DNA of 64,000 nt, taken from the NCBI RefSeq assembly GCF_027158465.1, contig NZ_JAMKYL010000004.1:1-64000 (forward strand), read 5' to 3'. Below, in pieces: positions 35,475 to 45,636 of this stretch. The DNA comes from Oxalobacter paeniformigenes. GTDB lineage: Bacteria > Pseudomonadota > Gammaproteobacteria > Burkholderiales > Burkholderiaceae_D. The notes below the pieces were generated by a model. It worked only from the letters and a program-made list of their open reading frames with translations. It did not search any database and was not told the origin of the DNA. The translations under genes and the position numbers were made by a program. The first letter of the stretch is position 1. Each line of letters opens with the position of its first letter.

Positions 35475-36224
35475 ATGTTTCGTCATTTACGCGAAGATAT
35501 CAAAAGTATCATTGAACGCGATCCTGCCGCGCGCAATACCTGGGAAGTGTTGACTTGTTATCCGGGATTCCAGGCCATTCTCGTTCATCGCGTTTCGCAC
35601 TGGTGCTGGAATCACGGGCTGAAATGGTTCGCCCGTTTTTTCTCGCATCTGGCGCGTATCGTGACGGGCATCGAAATTCATCCCGGAGCAGTCATCGGCA
35701 GGCGTGTTTTCATTGACCATGGATGTGGTGTCGTCATCGGTGAAACGGCTGAAGTCGGAGACGATTGCACGATCTATCAGGGGGTGACGCTGGGTGGTAC
35801 TTCGCTCAGTAAAGGTAAAAAACGGCATCCGACGCTTGAACGGGGTGTCATTATCGGTGCTGGCGCCAAGGTACTGGGCAGCTTTACGGTCGGCGAGATG
35901 GCCAAGGTCGGTTCCAATGCGGTAGTCGTCAGACCGGTGCCAGCCGGTGCGACGGCTGTCGGCAATCCGGCACGGATTATCCAGAAAGATGAAAAACGCG
36001 ATAAAACCGATGCCGCCAGCGTTCTTTTTTCCGCTTACGGCATTACGCCAAACGAGGATGATCCGCTGATCAAGGCCTTGCGCGGGCTGATCAATAATGC
36101 GGCGGCTCAGGAACATCAGCTCAAAAATATCATCGCCGCACTGGAAGCTGCGAAAATTCCGCTTGAAACATTGCCTGAAGAAGACAAGGTCAGTCCGGAA
36201 CAACTTAACAAGCTGGTGGAATAA
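35475..36224 (+). CDS. cysE: Serine O-acetyltransferase
   Basis: CysE makes O-acetylserine, the carbon skeleton for cysteine and the source of the CysB inducer. The 249-residue protein has an N-terminal helical domain and a left-handed beta-helix of hexapeptide repeats (about 70-170: GIEIHPGAVIGRRVFIDHG, GVVIGETAEVGDDCTIYQGV, GAKVLGSFTVGEMAKVGSNAVV). The C-terminal region beyond 180 is longer than in the shortest forms. The ATG at 35475 aligns with MFRHLREDI of homologues but has no strong ribosome site. It shares a pathway with cysB at 10 kb. Confidence 0.94.
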   Translation: MFRHLREDIKSIIERDPAARNTWEVLTCYPGFQAILVHRVSHWCWNHGLKWFARFFSHLARIVTGIEIHPGAVIGRRVFIDHGCGVVIGETAEVGDDCTIYQGVTLGGTSLSKGKKRHPTLERGVIIGAGAKVLGSFTVGEMAKVGSNAVVVRPVPAGATAVGNPARIIQKDEKRDKTDAASVLFSAYGITPNEDDPLIKALRGLINNAAAQEHQLKNIIAALEAAKIPLETLPEEDKVSPEQLNKLVE

Positions 36225-36433
36225 GTCATCATCTGAATGACTGTTTTGCCGGAATTTGGCAAACAATCCACGCTGTTGCAAGTTTTACATCTTTTTCCTT
36301 CCGAACGGTTTATTTCGTCGACAGATTTATTTAACATGAACGCAAGGCCCGTCATGTGATGGTCGCCATGAAGACTGTTTGTCATTGTCGATGGCACGAC
36401 AGCCGGAATTTCCCTGTCGGAAAGGAGAAGGCG

Positions 36434-39400
36434 ATGCAGAATCCCCTGAAAAAAGTGAATCTGGCCCATTATTGGCGAAAAGCGTTTGTCAAATGGGGTG
36501 TTGCGATTATTGCGTTGCTGATCGTCGTTTATGGCGTGGTCGGTTTTTTCGTCGTGCCTGGCATATTGCGTGACAAGGCTCAAGCGTTTGTATACGAAAA
36601 GTTCGAACGAACGCTGGCGATGTCGGATGTGTCGTTCAATCCATTTACCCTGACGGCAGAAATCGACGGCATGCGACTGTCGGAACACGGGCGTGACGAT
36701 CCTTTCCTGACGTTCGATCATTTGACACTCAATGTATCGGCGCAGTCGATTTTCCGGATGGCGCCTGTCATCGAGGAAATCAGGCTGGTCAATCCTGTGG
36801 TACGTCTCGTTCGGACGGACAGCCATCATTACAATATCGATGACTTCGTGGCTTTCGCCATGGAGCCGAAAGAAGACGATTCGCCGGCACGTTTTTCCAT
36901 CAACAATATCCAGATCGAAAATGCGACGATCGAATTCGACGATCAGCCGAAAAAGAAACGGCATGTGCTGAATGAACTGAATGTAACCGTTCCTTTTGTC
37001 TCATCCATTCCGTCGCAGGTCGATATTTTCGTCGATTTGGCGGTCAGCGGAAAATTCAATAACGAAAATATCGCGCTGACCGGCAAGGCACGTCCCTTTT
37101 TCAGGGAAAAGGACGGGATGTTTACGGTCAATCTGGACCGGATCGATTTGCCCGTTTATGTGGACTATTTGCCGTTTACCCCGAAATTCGCGCTGAAAGA
37201 CGGAAAAGTTTCCATTCATATGAATGTCGGTTTCGGGCAAGCGGAAAGTGGCAAGCCCGGCCTGACGATGGCGGGCAATGTGCTGCTCGAGTCGCTGGTG
37301 CTGGACGGGGCAGACGGCCATCCGGTTGCCAGAATTCCTTCTCTCGGCGTTGATCTGGCTCAAAGCGATATTTTGTCGGGCAATATCGGTATTGACCGTA
37401 TCGAACTCAAATCGCCTGAACTGTATCTGGACAGAAATCGTGCTGGCGTATGGAATGTTTTGCAGCTGGCCGATTTCCCGCAGGATAAAAAGACGGACAA
37501 AGCGGTGAGTGCCGGTGAAGACAATGCAGACAAGACCGGTATTCCCTGGCATGTCACCCTGAAACAATTTGTTGTTAGGGATGGTATGTTCCGTATCAAT
37601 GACCAGATACATGTCGTACCGGCGAATTTCTCGGTCGACCATTTCGGCCTGAATGTCGAAGGTGTCGTACTGGATGTTCCGGGACGTCATGTGATGGTGG
37701 AAAAAGTCGCATCAGAAGGGACGGATATCCGTTTCTTGCACGGAAAACTGAAATGGCAGCAGCAAGCACGTACACCAGCAAAGGCGCTTCGCCAGGCAGC
37801 CAGTGAAGCGGGTGAAAAAACGGGTTTCGGTTTTCAGGTCAATCGTGCGGAAATCAGGGACTGGTCCATTCATTTCGAGAACCGTGATGCCGGCATGAAG
37901 GTCGTCACCGATGTCGATGGACTCACGGTCATCGTTGACAATCTGTCCAGCGAGCAGGACAGGACGGTACAAGTGGCACTGGATGCAAAAGTCAACCAGC
38001 GTGGGACATTATCGCTTGCCGGAAACCTGAATCTGTCGCCGCTGAAAGGAGATATCGACCTGGACTTCCGGAATGTAGATGTCCGTTTCGTACAGCCTTA
38101 TATTGAGGATTTCGTCAATTTGTCGGTCAGACAGGCGGATTTGACCCTTCAGGGCAAATTGCAGCTTACGCAGACGAAAAACCAGAACTTGCAGGCACGT
38201 TTTACCGGCAATGCCGGTATCGGTAGGCTGGTGACGGTCGATCAGTTGAGCAAACAGCCCTTTGTCAGCTGGAATGATTTGTCCCTTAAAGGTATCCGGT
38301 TTGATCTCAAGCCATTGTCGGTCGTTGTCGATCAGGTCAGACTGAACAACCTGGCTGCGCGCGTGATCCTCGGTTCCAACGGTCGTCTGAACCTTCAGGA
38401 CATTATGAGGAGCGAGACGGGAGGCAGAAAAAGTCTGACTGATGCAGAGGAAAAAGGCATAGCGACGACAGCGCAGGCAGCATCAGCCGACACAAATGCG
38501 GAGACTGCACGGAAAAAACGGCCGGATTATTCTGTCAGAATCGGAAAATGGTTGATAAACAACGGAAAAATCCGTTTCTCGGATAATTTCATCCGCCCGA
38601 GATATACGGCAAACCTGGTCAATTTGCAGGGGTCGGTTTCAGGGCTCTCGACGGCCGTGAACAGACAGGCTGCCGTCAATATTCGTGGACGTGTCAACGG
38701 CGCGCCGCTGGTGATCGCAGGATCGTTCAATCCGTTCGGCAGTCTGGCGCTCGACATCAAGGCAAAAGTCAAGGGAATGGAACTGGCACAGTTCAGTGCC
38801 TATTCCGGAAAATATATCGGGTACGGTATCGAAAAAGGCAAGTTGTCTTTCGATGTTGCTTACAAGGTGGAAAACGATCAGCTTTCCGCAGAAAATTCTT
38901 TGATTCTCGATCAGCTGACGCTGGGCGAGAAGGTGGAAAGCGAGTCTGCTGTCAATTTGCCGGTCAGTCTGGCGTTGTCTTTGTTGAAAGACAGAAATGG
39001 TGTGATCGATATCAATTTGCCGATCGGTGGTTCGCTCAATGATCCGGAATTTTCAGTCAGTGGAATCGTTTTGCGTGTTATCGTCAATCTGATCCAGAAA
39101 ACGGTGACTGCGCCGTTTTCACTGCTTGCTTCGTTGATCGGCGATTCCGAAGAACTTTCGTGGTTGCCGTTTGATCCGGGAAGCTATGCTATTTCTGCCG
39201 ATGGTGAAAAGAAACTCGGTTTACTCGCCAGAGCACTGGAAGAACGTCCCGGACTGAGTCTGGAAATCGCGGGAAGATACGATCCCGCTATCGACAGCGA
39301 AGGACTGGGCAAAATGACGATCCTGCGCAAGATCAAGACCGAAAAGGCGCGCAAAATGGGACAGACGGTCGCCGTGAAAGATATCGTTCTCAGCGAAAAG

Positions 39401-39697
39401 GAATATGCCGATGGTGTGAAACGGCTGTATGGTGATGAGGATTTCGACAAGCCGAGGAACTGGATCGGGTTCAGCAAGTCGCTGCCCCTGCCGGAAATGG
39501 AAAAACTGTTGTCGCGGCATTATGCGGGCAAAAAAGACGACATGATCCGTTTGGCGGACAGACGGGCACAGGCTGTGAAAAACTGGCTGGTGGAACAGGG
39601 CAAGGTTCCTGAAGAAAGACTTTTCGTGATGGCAAGCAAGGCACGGGAGAGTGCCGGGGATGAATCGGGCAATCGGGTGGATTTCTCCCTGAAGTGA
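36434..39697 (+). CDS. Giant DUF748 (AsmA-like) envelope protein, first of two
   Basis: The 1087-residue protein has one N-terminal membrane helix (about 16-42, KWGVAIIALLIVVYGVVGFF) and a very long periplasmic region of beta-rich repeats of the AsmA/DUF748 type. The family core is clear at about 770-910 (GSFNPFGSLALDIKAKVKG, MELAQFSAYSGKYIGYGIEKG, DRNGVIDINLPIGGSLNDPEFSV). The C-terminus is an OmpA-like fold (about 915-1087, DPGSYAISADGEKKL to NWLVEQGKVPEERL). Related AsmA-like proteins (TamB, YhdP) form lipid conduits between membranes; that role here is inference. The start at 36434 has AAAGGAG six bases upstream. Confidence 0.85.
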   Translation: MQNPLKKVNLAHYWRKAFVKWGVAIIALLIVVYGVVGFFVVPGILRDKAQAFVYEKFERTLAMSDVSFNPFTLTAEIDGMRLSEHGRDDPFLTFDHLTLNVSAQSIFRMAPVIEEIRLVNPVVRLVRTDSHHYNIDDFVAFAMEPKEDDSPARFSINNIQIENATIEFDDQPKKKRHVLNELNVTVPFVSSIPSQVDIFVDLAVSGKFNNENIALTGKARPFFREKDGMFTVNLDRIDLPVYVDYLPFTPKFALKDGKVSIHMNVGFGQAESGKPGLTMAGNVLLESLVLDGADGHPVARIPSLGVDLAQSDILSGNIGIDRIELKSPELYLDRNRAGVWNVLQLADFPQDKKTDKAVSAGEDNADKTGIPWHVTLKQFVVRDGMFRINDQIHVVPANFSVDHFGLNVEGVVLDVPGRHVMVEKVASEGTDIRFLHGKLKWQQQARTPAKALRQAASEAGEKTGFGFQVNRAEIRDWSIHFENRDAGMKVVTDVDGLTVIVDNLSSEQDRTVQVALDAKVNQRGTLSLAGNLNLSPLKGDIDLDFRNVDVRFVQPYIEDFVNLSVRQADLTLQGKLQLTQTKNQNLQARFTGNAGIGRLVTVDQLSKQPFVSWNDLSLKGIRFDLKPLSVVVDQVRLNNLAARVILGSNGRLNLQDIMRSETGGRKSLTDAEEKGIATTAQAASADTNAETARKKRPDYSVRIGKWLINNGKIRFSDNFIRPRYTANLVNLQGSVSGLSTAVNRQAAVNIRGRVNGAPLVIAGSFNPFGSLALDIKAKVKGMELAQFSAYSGKYIGYGIEKGKLSFDVAYKVENDQLSAENSLILDQLTLGEKVESESAVNLPVSLALSLLKDRNGVIDINLPIGGSLNDPEFSVSGIVLRVIVNLIQKTVTAPFSLLASLIGDSEELSWLPFDPGSYAISADGEKKLGLLARALEERPGLSLEIAGRYDPAIDSEGLGKMTILRKIKTEKARKMGQTVAVKDIVLSEKEYADGVKRLYGDEDFDKPRNWIGFSKSLPLPEMEKLLSRHYAGKKDDMIRLADRRAQAVKNWLVEQGKVPEERLFVMASKARESAGDESGNRVDFSLK

Positions 39698-39740
39698 CAG
39701 TGGCATTCTGGCGGAAACACAATAACGGGTGGCGGAACCG

Positions 39741-42700
39741 ATGACTGAACAAAAAACAAATGCAGACAAGACCGGAAAGCGTGTCTGGCCAAAGCGCATA
39801 CTGATCGGCTTTTTGTCGGTTCTGGTATTGCTGGTGGTGGTCGTGGGTGCCGGTATCGTGTTTCTTCCGGATATCGTCCAGTCCAAAGCACGCGATTTCA
39901 TGGCCGAGAAGTTCGATCGAAAACTGGTGATCGGCGACATGAGCATGAATGTGTTCAGCCTGAAGATGGAAATGAAAGATGTCAGTTTGTCCGAACCTGG
40001 CAGCGACAGGACATTTGCGTCATTCGATTATTTGCTCGTCGAACTTTCGCCCGAAACGTTGACTTCATTCAAACCGGTGGTCAGACAGATCCGCCTGACG
40101 AAACCGGAGGTTCATATCGTTCGCGATCGTGATCGTGTTTTCAATATTGCCGATATGGTGGGCTATTTCTCGCAGAAGGATGAAAAAGATACCGGAAAAA
40201 CGCTGTTTTCCATCAACAATATCCAGGTCGAGAACGGGACGATTCGCGCCGATGACGAAGTGCGGAACAAGCATTTGCTGGTCAATGACATGAATATCAG
40301 TTTGCCGTTCATCGCCAATATGCCGTCAGATGTCGATATATTCGTCAATTTTGCAGTCAGTGCACGTATCAACAAAGACAAAATCGAGCTGATCGGCAAG
40401 TCGAAACCGTCTCGTGATCGGAAAGGTGGCAGGATCGGTCTCAAACTGGAACGGTTCGATTTGCCGACTTATCTCGGGTATTTACCGTTCGATCCGGGAT
40501 TCAAACTCAAAAGCGGCAAGTTTTCAGCCGATCTGGATATTGTGTTCGCCAAAAGGGAAGGAGATAAGCGTCCGGTTTATGTCGAAGGAAATGTGACGCT
40601 GGATTCCGTGTGGCTGACCGAACCGGATGGCGCAGATATACTTCGTTTTTCGGAACTGAAAGTCGATATTGCCAAAAGCGATATTGTGTCCAGACAGATC
40701 GCGATAGATCGTATCGGCCTGAAAAATCCCGGTGTTGTCCTGGATCGCAATGCAGCAGGCCAGTGGAATGTTTTGCGCTTGCTTAGCGGTTTGCCGGGGA
40801 AAAAAGCATCACAAACCGGCGAGGCAGACAAGGCTGGTCAGGCTTCGGCAAAACGTCCACTTTCCGTAGATGTCGGCGAACTGTTCATTAATGGCGGGAA
40901 AGTCAGGCTGACCGACCGTATATCGGGTATTCAGCTCGACAGCGGCAATATGTCGACGAAGCTTGGCGTGCATCTGGATGTGATACCAGATGAAATGCCG
41001 AGGCTTGTCGTCGGTGGCCATGTGACGTTGAAGGGAACGGGCCTTTCCGGACTGAAAAACCGTACATCCATATTCCGGTTGTCGGAATTGAAAATGGATG
41101 TCGGGAGAAGCGATATATTGTCGGGCAAGATCGGAATAGAAAATATTGGCCTGAAAAACCCGCAGGTTTTTCTGGCGCGTGATCGTGCAGGCCAGTGGAA
41201 TATCGGTTCGCTGCTGAATGCAGGGAAAGGATCTTCGCAAGGATCGGATGCATCGGGCAGTCATTCGACAACCAATGGTATGCCGCTGATGGTAACGCTG
41301 GGATCGTTGACGGTCAGTGGCGGACAGTTGCAGTTTACGGATCGAGCCTATGCGAAACCGGTCAGTATAACAGCCGGCGGTTTTGGGCTGAATGTCGAGA
41401 AACTGTCGCTGGATATGAACAGCCGTTACCTGTCTGCGGACAAAGTCGTTTCTTCAGGCACACAAGTGCAGATGATCCACGATTTGCCTGAACTGATCGC
41501 CAGCTTGCAGGATAGTGACAAGGCAAAAGCGACTGAAAAAGTGGTGGATGCGGCATCAAGGCATACCGGTTTCCGTTTTATGGTGAAACAGGCGGGTATC
41601 AAGGGATGGTCGTTGCATTTCGAGAATCGGCATGAACGACAGCCAGTCGTGACGGATATCAGACAACTGGATGTGATGCTGGAAAATTTGACAGAGGCCA
41701 TGGATAAACCGGTTCCGTTACGCTTGCAGGCCAAAGTCAATGATCGGGGATCGGTTGCGGTAAAAGGGAAAGTGACGGTATCGCCCCTGAAAGCCGAACT
41801 GGATGTAGATGTCAGGGATGTGGATATCCGTTTTGTGCAGCCATATATCAACGATTATGTGAACCTGAAGTTGCGGCAGGCGGATTTGTCGGTTAAAGGA
41901 AAACTGCAAGCCCATCAGAACAAGGCAGGCGTTCTCCAGGGACAGTTCAAGGGCGGGGTGTCATTAGACAGACTGGCTGCGGTTGACCAGTTGACTGGAC
42001 AACCGTTCGTCAGCTGGAAAGAGCTGGCTTTCGAAGGGGTTACGGTGGATCTGTCTCCGCTTGCCATTATCGTGGACAAGGCAAAGATGAGCGATATGTC
42101 CGCAAGGATTATCCTGTCCTCTGAAGGACGGCTGAATCTGCAGGATATTCTTCGCAGCAAGGCAGGTGGGCAAAAGAGTCTGACCGATACCGAGGGAATA
42201 CAAAAAAACCGTGGACATGCCACAACGGCGAAGTCCACCGGTAAAAAACGGAAACAGCATCGTTCGATTGCATCGGATAAACCGCCGTTTTCTGTCGTCA
42301 TCAAACGCTGGCTCCTTCGTAACGGAAGTGTTCGTTTTACCGACAATTTCATCAAGCCGCGTTATACCGCCAATCTTCTCAATTTGCGAGGCGGTATGCG
42401 GAATATTTCGAGCAATCCGTCCACACAATCTCGAATGTGGCTCAAGGGACAGGTCAATGGCGCGCCGCTGGTGGTTTCCGGTTATATCAATCCGTTGAGC
42501 GATTCGCTTTCGCTTAATATCAAGGCACAGGTAACGGGCATGGAACTCGCCCAGTTCAGTGCTTATACCGGAAAATATCTGGGTTACGGAATCGAAAAAG
42601 GAAAATTGTCATACAAGGCATCTTACCGGATCAGCAATGGCAAACTGGCGGCAGAGAACTCGCTGGTTCTCGATCAATTGACGCTGGGTGAAAAGGTCAA

Positions 42701-43445
42701 GAGCGACGAAGCAACCGATTTGTCCATCGAGCTCGCACTGGCATTGCTGAAAGACAGTAATGGAGTAATTGATATCAATGTCCCGATTTCCGGTTCTCTG
42801 AGTGATCCGAAGTTTTCGCTGGGCAGTATTATCGGTACAGTGATCATGAATGCCCTGAAAAAGGTCGTGACGGCACCGTTCTCTTTCCTTGCGTCGCTCA
42901 ACGAAAAGGAAAAGGAACTTTCCAGCATGACATTTGCGCCAGGTAGTGCGGAATTGACGGAAAAAGGTGTGCAGCGTCTGGAAAGGATGGCACAGGGACT
43001 GGCGAAACGACCGCATATCAAGCTCGAACTCACGGGACGTTATGATGATGTCGCAGACCGTGCCGGATTGGGTGAAATGGTACTGAACTGGAAGTTGCGT
43101 GCACTCAAACGGAAAAAACAGTCGATTCCTTCTTTTGAAGAAGTGACGGTGTCGCCTGCCGAATATCCGGCGCTGTTACATGAGGTTTACCGGAACGAAT
43201 CTTTCGCCAAGCCGGAAAATGCGTCCGATGCAGAGATGGAGAAACTGTTGGTACAGCATTACGCCAAACGGGATGACAATCTGGTCTTGCTGGCGAACCG
43301 GCGTGCGGAAGCTGTCAAGAACTGGCTCGTTCTGAAAGGCAAGTTGCCGGATGAGCGGATTTATTTGCTGGCAAGCAAAAAAGGCGAGGCGGAAAAAGAC
43401 CGGCCGGCCCACAGGGTTGACTTCAATTTACGCTGGAAAAATTGA
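39741..43445 (+). CDS. Giant DUF748 (AsmA-like) envelope protein, second of two
   Basis: The 1234-residue paralogue of the preceding protein has the same layout: an N-terminal membrane helix (about 18-44), AsmA-like repeats, a DUF748 core (GMELAQFSAYTGKYLGYGIEKG, DSNGVIDINVPISGSLSDP) and an OmpA-like C-terminus. It is about 147 residues longer. Most of that is a second copy of a module ending GLKNPGVVLDRNAAGQWNV (near 40561-40800) and GLKNPQVFLARDRAGQWNI (near 40996-41220). A basic linker (GKKRKQH) lies near 840. The start is 39741, 43 bp after the first gene, so the two are probably one operon. Confidence 0.85.
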   Translation: MTEQKTNADKTGKRVWPKRILIGFLSVLVLLVVVVGAGIVFLPDIVQSKARDFMAEKFDRKLVIGDMSMNVFSLKMEMKDVSLSEPGSDRTFASFDYLLVELSPETLTSFKPVVRQIRLTKPEVHIVRDRDRVFNIADMVGYFSQKDEKDTGKTLFSINNIQVENGTIRADDEVRNKHLLVNDMNISLPFIANMPSDVDIFVNFAVSARINKDKIELIGKSKPSRDRKGGRIGLKLERFDLPTYLGYLPFDPGFKLKSGKFSADLDIVFAKREGDKRPVYVEGNVTLDSVWLTEPDGADILRFSELKVDIAKSDIVSRQIAIDRIGLKNPGVVLDRNAAGQWNVLRLLSGLPGKKASQTGEADKAGQASAKRPLSVDVGELFINGGKVRLTDRISGIQLDSGNMSTKLGVHLDVIPDEMPRLVVGGHVTLKGTGLSGLKNRTSIFRLSELKMDVGRSDILSGKIGIENIGLKNPQVFLARDRAGQWNIGSLLNAGKGSSQGSDASGSHSTTNGMPLMVTLGSLTVSGGQLQFTDRAYAKPVSITAGGFGLNVEKLSLDMNSRYLSADKVVSSGTQVQMIHDLPELIASLQDSDKAKATEKVVDAASRHTGFRFMVKQAGIKGWSLHFENRHERQPVVTDIRQLDVMLENLTEAMDKPVPLRLQAKVNDRGSVAVKGKVTVSPLKAELDVDVRDVDIRFVQPYINDYVNLKLRQADLSVKGKLQAHQNKAGVLQGQFKGGVSLDRLAAVDQLTGQPFVSWKELAFEGVTVDLSPLAIIVDKAKMSDMSARIILSSEGRLNLQDILRSKAGGQKSLTDTEGIQKNRGHATTAKSTGKKRKQHRSIASDKPPFSVVIKRWLLRNGSVRFTDNFIKPRYTANLLNLRGGMRNISSNPSTQSRMWLKGQVNGAPLVVSGYINPLSDSLSLNIKAQVTGMELAQFSAYTGKYLGYGIEKGKLSYKASYRISNGKLAAENSLVLDQLTLGEKVKSDEATDLSIELALALLKDSNGVIDINVPISGSLSDPKFSLGSIIGTVIMNALKKVVTAPFSFLASLNEKEKELSSMTFAPGSAELTEKGVQRLERMAQGLAKRPHIKLELTGRYDDVADRAGLGEMVLNWKLRALKRKKQSIPSFEEVTVSPAEYPALLHEVYRNESFAKPENASDAEMEKLLVQHYAKRDDNLVLLANRRAEAVKNWLVLKGKLPDERIYLLASKKGEAEKDRPAHRVDFNLRWKN

Positions 43446-43450
43446 GCGTT

Positions 43451-44044
43451 TCAGCTGCGAGAGTCGGTAACCGGTCGTCGGGAAAAAGTTTTGCTCAGAA
43501 AAGGGGAACCGGCCAGACCGAATCGCCATGGCGTTTCTTTTGCGCGTGAAATGCCGATACGTGGACCTGAGACGATGGTAAGGTGTCGTGGTGCCGGTTC
43601 AAGATGGCAAAAGGCTGAATCCAGCGACAGGCCGTTTTCGTTTTTTGTGATGCCGAGTGCCTGACACAACCGTCCGGGGCCTGCGCATAACAGGCGTATA
43701 TCGGTCATATTGCGTCGCTTTTGCATGAGCGGAATACCTTCAATGGGTTCGATGGCCCGAATCAGTACCGCAGCGCCATGCCCGGACTGGCGACAAACGA
43801 AATTGACACACCAGTGAATGCCGTAGGAACGGTAAACGTAAAGGTGTCCCGGCGGGCCGAACATGACGGCGTTGCGCGTCGTCGGACCGCAAAAACTGTG
43901 CGATGCCGGATCGTTTTCGTCATAGGCTTCGGTTTCGACGATAATACCGCCCGTACCCCGATAGGAGAAAAAAGTGCCGATCAACCGTTGCGCCAGCGTT
44001 TCAGGCGGCACGGAAAAGTCGATTCCGCCAAAAACGTGTGTCAT
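43451..44044 (-). CDS. DNA-3-methyladenine glycosylase, MPG/AAG type
   Basis: The 197-residue enzyme excises 3-methyladenine and other alkylated purines. The fold is that of human AAG, with the catalytic glutamate in IIVETEAYDENDPASHSF (about 35-52), the intercalating-loop region GPPGHLYVYRSYGIHWC, and LCAGPGRLCQALGI. The start at 44044 (MTHVFGG) is where homology begins; the longer frame adds 38 residues without similarity. It converges on the DUF748 pair with 5 bp between, and is unrelated to the second glycosylase at 47 kb. Confidence 0.92.
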   Translation of the reverse strand: MTHVFGGIDFSVPPETLAQRLIGTFFSYRGTGGIIVETEAYDENDPASHSFCGPTTRNAVMFGPPGHLYVYRSYGIHWCVNFVCRQSGHGAAVLIRAIEPIEGIPLMQKRRNMTDIRLLCAGPGRLCQALGITKNENGLSLDSAFCHLEPAPRHLTIVSGPRIGISRAKETPWRFGLAGSPFLSKTFSRRPVTDSRS

Positions 44045-44076
44045 GCCAGATCCCGACGGAAATTGGAAAAGTCGGT

Positions 44077-44844
44077 TTAGCAGGAATGCCGGATGAGCGC
44101 GCCATCCGGTGTCAGTTCGATCCAGTCGCCACGTTTCGGTTCTGCATCCAGATTCCAATCTGACAATACCATCCGGGTACAGTCGATGTTATTCGGGCGG
44201 TGAACATGATCACCGGGATGATGGGTGTGTCCGTGAATCAGGACGGTCGCGCCGGTTTGTGTGAACAGCGCATCGATGGCGGCAGCATTGACGTCCATCA
44301 TTTGCATGGATTTTTCACGGTTGCCCTTCTGGCTATCTTCGCGCATACCGGCGATAAGCGCCTTGCGCTGTGCCAGCGGCATGCCGAGGAACTGTTTTTG
44401 CCAGAGCGGATTGCGTACCATTGTCCTGAATTGCATGTAGGCCTGGTCGTCGGTGCATTGGGCGTCGCCATGCACCAGCGCGATTTTTTTCCCGGCAAGA
44501 TCGACGACGGCCGGTTCCGGCAAGGCTTGCGCACCTGTGGCCTCGAGAAATCGGTTGCCGGTCAGGAAATCGCGGTTGCCGCAAATCCAGAAAACAGCCG
44601 TACCGCTGTCGGCCAATGAACGAAGCGCGCCGACAATGGTTTTCAGATATTCCGAATCCATATCATCATCACCGGCCCAGTATTCGAACAAATCGCCGAG
44701 AATATAGAGCCTTTCGGTCTGTTGTCCCTGCGTTTTCAGAAAATCCAGAAAAGCACGTGTCGTTTCCGGCAAGGCCGGTTGCAAGTGCAGATCGGAAATG
44801 AAAATGGCTTTTTGCCGGGTATTCGTTTGAGCTGGCTGGTTCAT
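44077..44844 (-). CDS. lpxH: UDP-2,3-diacylglucosamine diphosphatase
   Basis: LpxH hydrolyses UDP-2,3-diacylglucosamine to lipid X, the fourth step of lipid A synthesis. The 255-residue calcineurin-like phosphoesterase shows all metal-site motifs: FISDLHLQP (about 20), LGDLFEYWAGDD (about 55), CGNRDFL, LVHGDAQCTDD and LIHGHTHHPGDH. The start at 44844 (MNQPAQ) follows GGATCC-rich sequence; the longer frame overlaps ppiB and is Arg-rich nonsense. It lies 26 bp after ppiB in the same unit, a conserved order in Burkholderiales. Confidence 0.95.
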   Translation of the reverse strand: MNQPAQTNTRQKAIFISDLHLQPALPETTRAFLDFLKTQGQQTERLYILGDLFEYWAGDDDMDSEYLKTIVGALRSLADSGTAVFWICGNRDFLTGNRFLEATGAQALPEPAVVDLAGKKIALVHGDAQCTDDQAYMQFRTMVRNPLWQKQFLGMPLAQRKALIAGMREDSQKGNREKSMQMMDVNAAAIDALFTQTGATVLIHGHTHHPGDHVHRPNNIDCTRMVLSDWNLDAEPKRGDWIELTPDGALIRHSC

Positions 44845-44870
44845 GGATGGATCCGGAATGGTTGAATAGG

Positions 44871-45359
44871 TCAGAGTTCTTCGGCTTTCTCGATGATGAC
44901 GTCTTCCAGCGGTACATCGGCATGCATGCCGGCCCGACCGGTTGCCACTCTTCTGATACGATCCACGACGTCTTTTCCGTCCGTTACCTTGCCGAATACG
45001 CAATATCCCCAACCATCTTGTCCGGGATAGTCCAGAAAGTCATTGTTGTTGACGTTGATGAAAAATTGCGCGGTCGCGGAATGCGGATCGGGTGTTCTGG
45101 CCATTGCGATGGAATATGTTTCGTTGGACAGTCCATTGTTGGCTTCGTTTTCGATCGGCGGGTTGGTTTTTTTCTGTTTCATGCCGGGTTCGAAGCCACC
45201 GCCCTGAATCATGAAGCCGTCGATGACCCGATGGAAAATGGTGTTGTTGTAAAAACCGGAGCGGACATAAGACAGGAAGTTGTCGACGGTTTTCGGTGCG
45301 TTGGCCGCGTCCAGTTCAATCTTGATCGTGCCGAAATTGGTATGCAATGCGACGGTCAT
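44871..45359 (-). CDS. ppiB: Peptidyl-prolyl cis-trans isomerase B (cyclophilin)
   Basis: The 162-residue cytoplasmic cyclophilin catalyses proline isomerisation. Family motifs are TNFGTIKIELDAANAPKTVDNFL, FHRVIDGFMIQGGGF (active-site Arg), ATAQFFINVNNNDFLD and WGYCVFGKVTDGKDVVD. It has no signal peptide when started at 45359, where AAAGGA lies five bases upstream; the longer frame would cross into the cysS promoter. Burkholderiales often carry a second, periplasmic cyclophilin gene next door; it is absent here. Confidence 0.95.
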   Translation of the reverse strand: MTVALHTNFGTIKIELDAANAPKTVDNFLSYVRSGFYNNTIFHRVIDGFMIQGGGFEPGMKQKKTNPPIENEANNGLSNETYSIAMARTPDPHSATAQFFINVNNNDFLDYPGQDGWGYCVFGKVTDGKDVVDRIRRVATGRAGMHADVPLEDVIIEKAEEL

Positions 45360-45636
45360 ATTTTTCCTTTGATAGGTTAGAAAGAATCGGTATGCCAGTT
45401 GGCCCGTTCGGGCAACGGCGCCACCCCGATAGCGGCAAGTGGCGAAAAAAAGCACAGTGCGCTTTTCCATACGGGAAAACATTCTAGCAAACTCTGGATG
45501 GACGGGGGATATTGCTGTGGATTCAAATGCCGGTGTTTTGACGCAGTTTATTGTTTTTCTTGTGCCGGACAGACATGTCAAAATGGCGGTTACACAGTAA
45601 AATAACTGTTTATTTGTTTTCATTTCAAAGTCGAAG

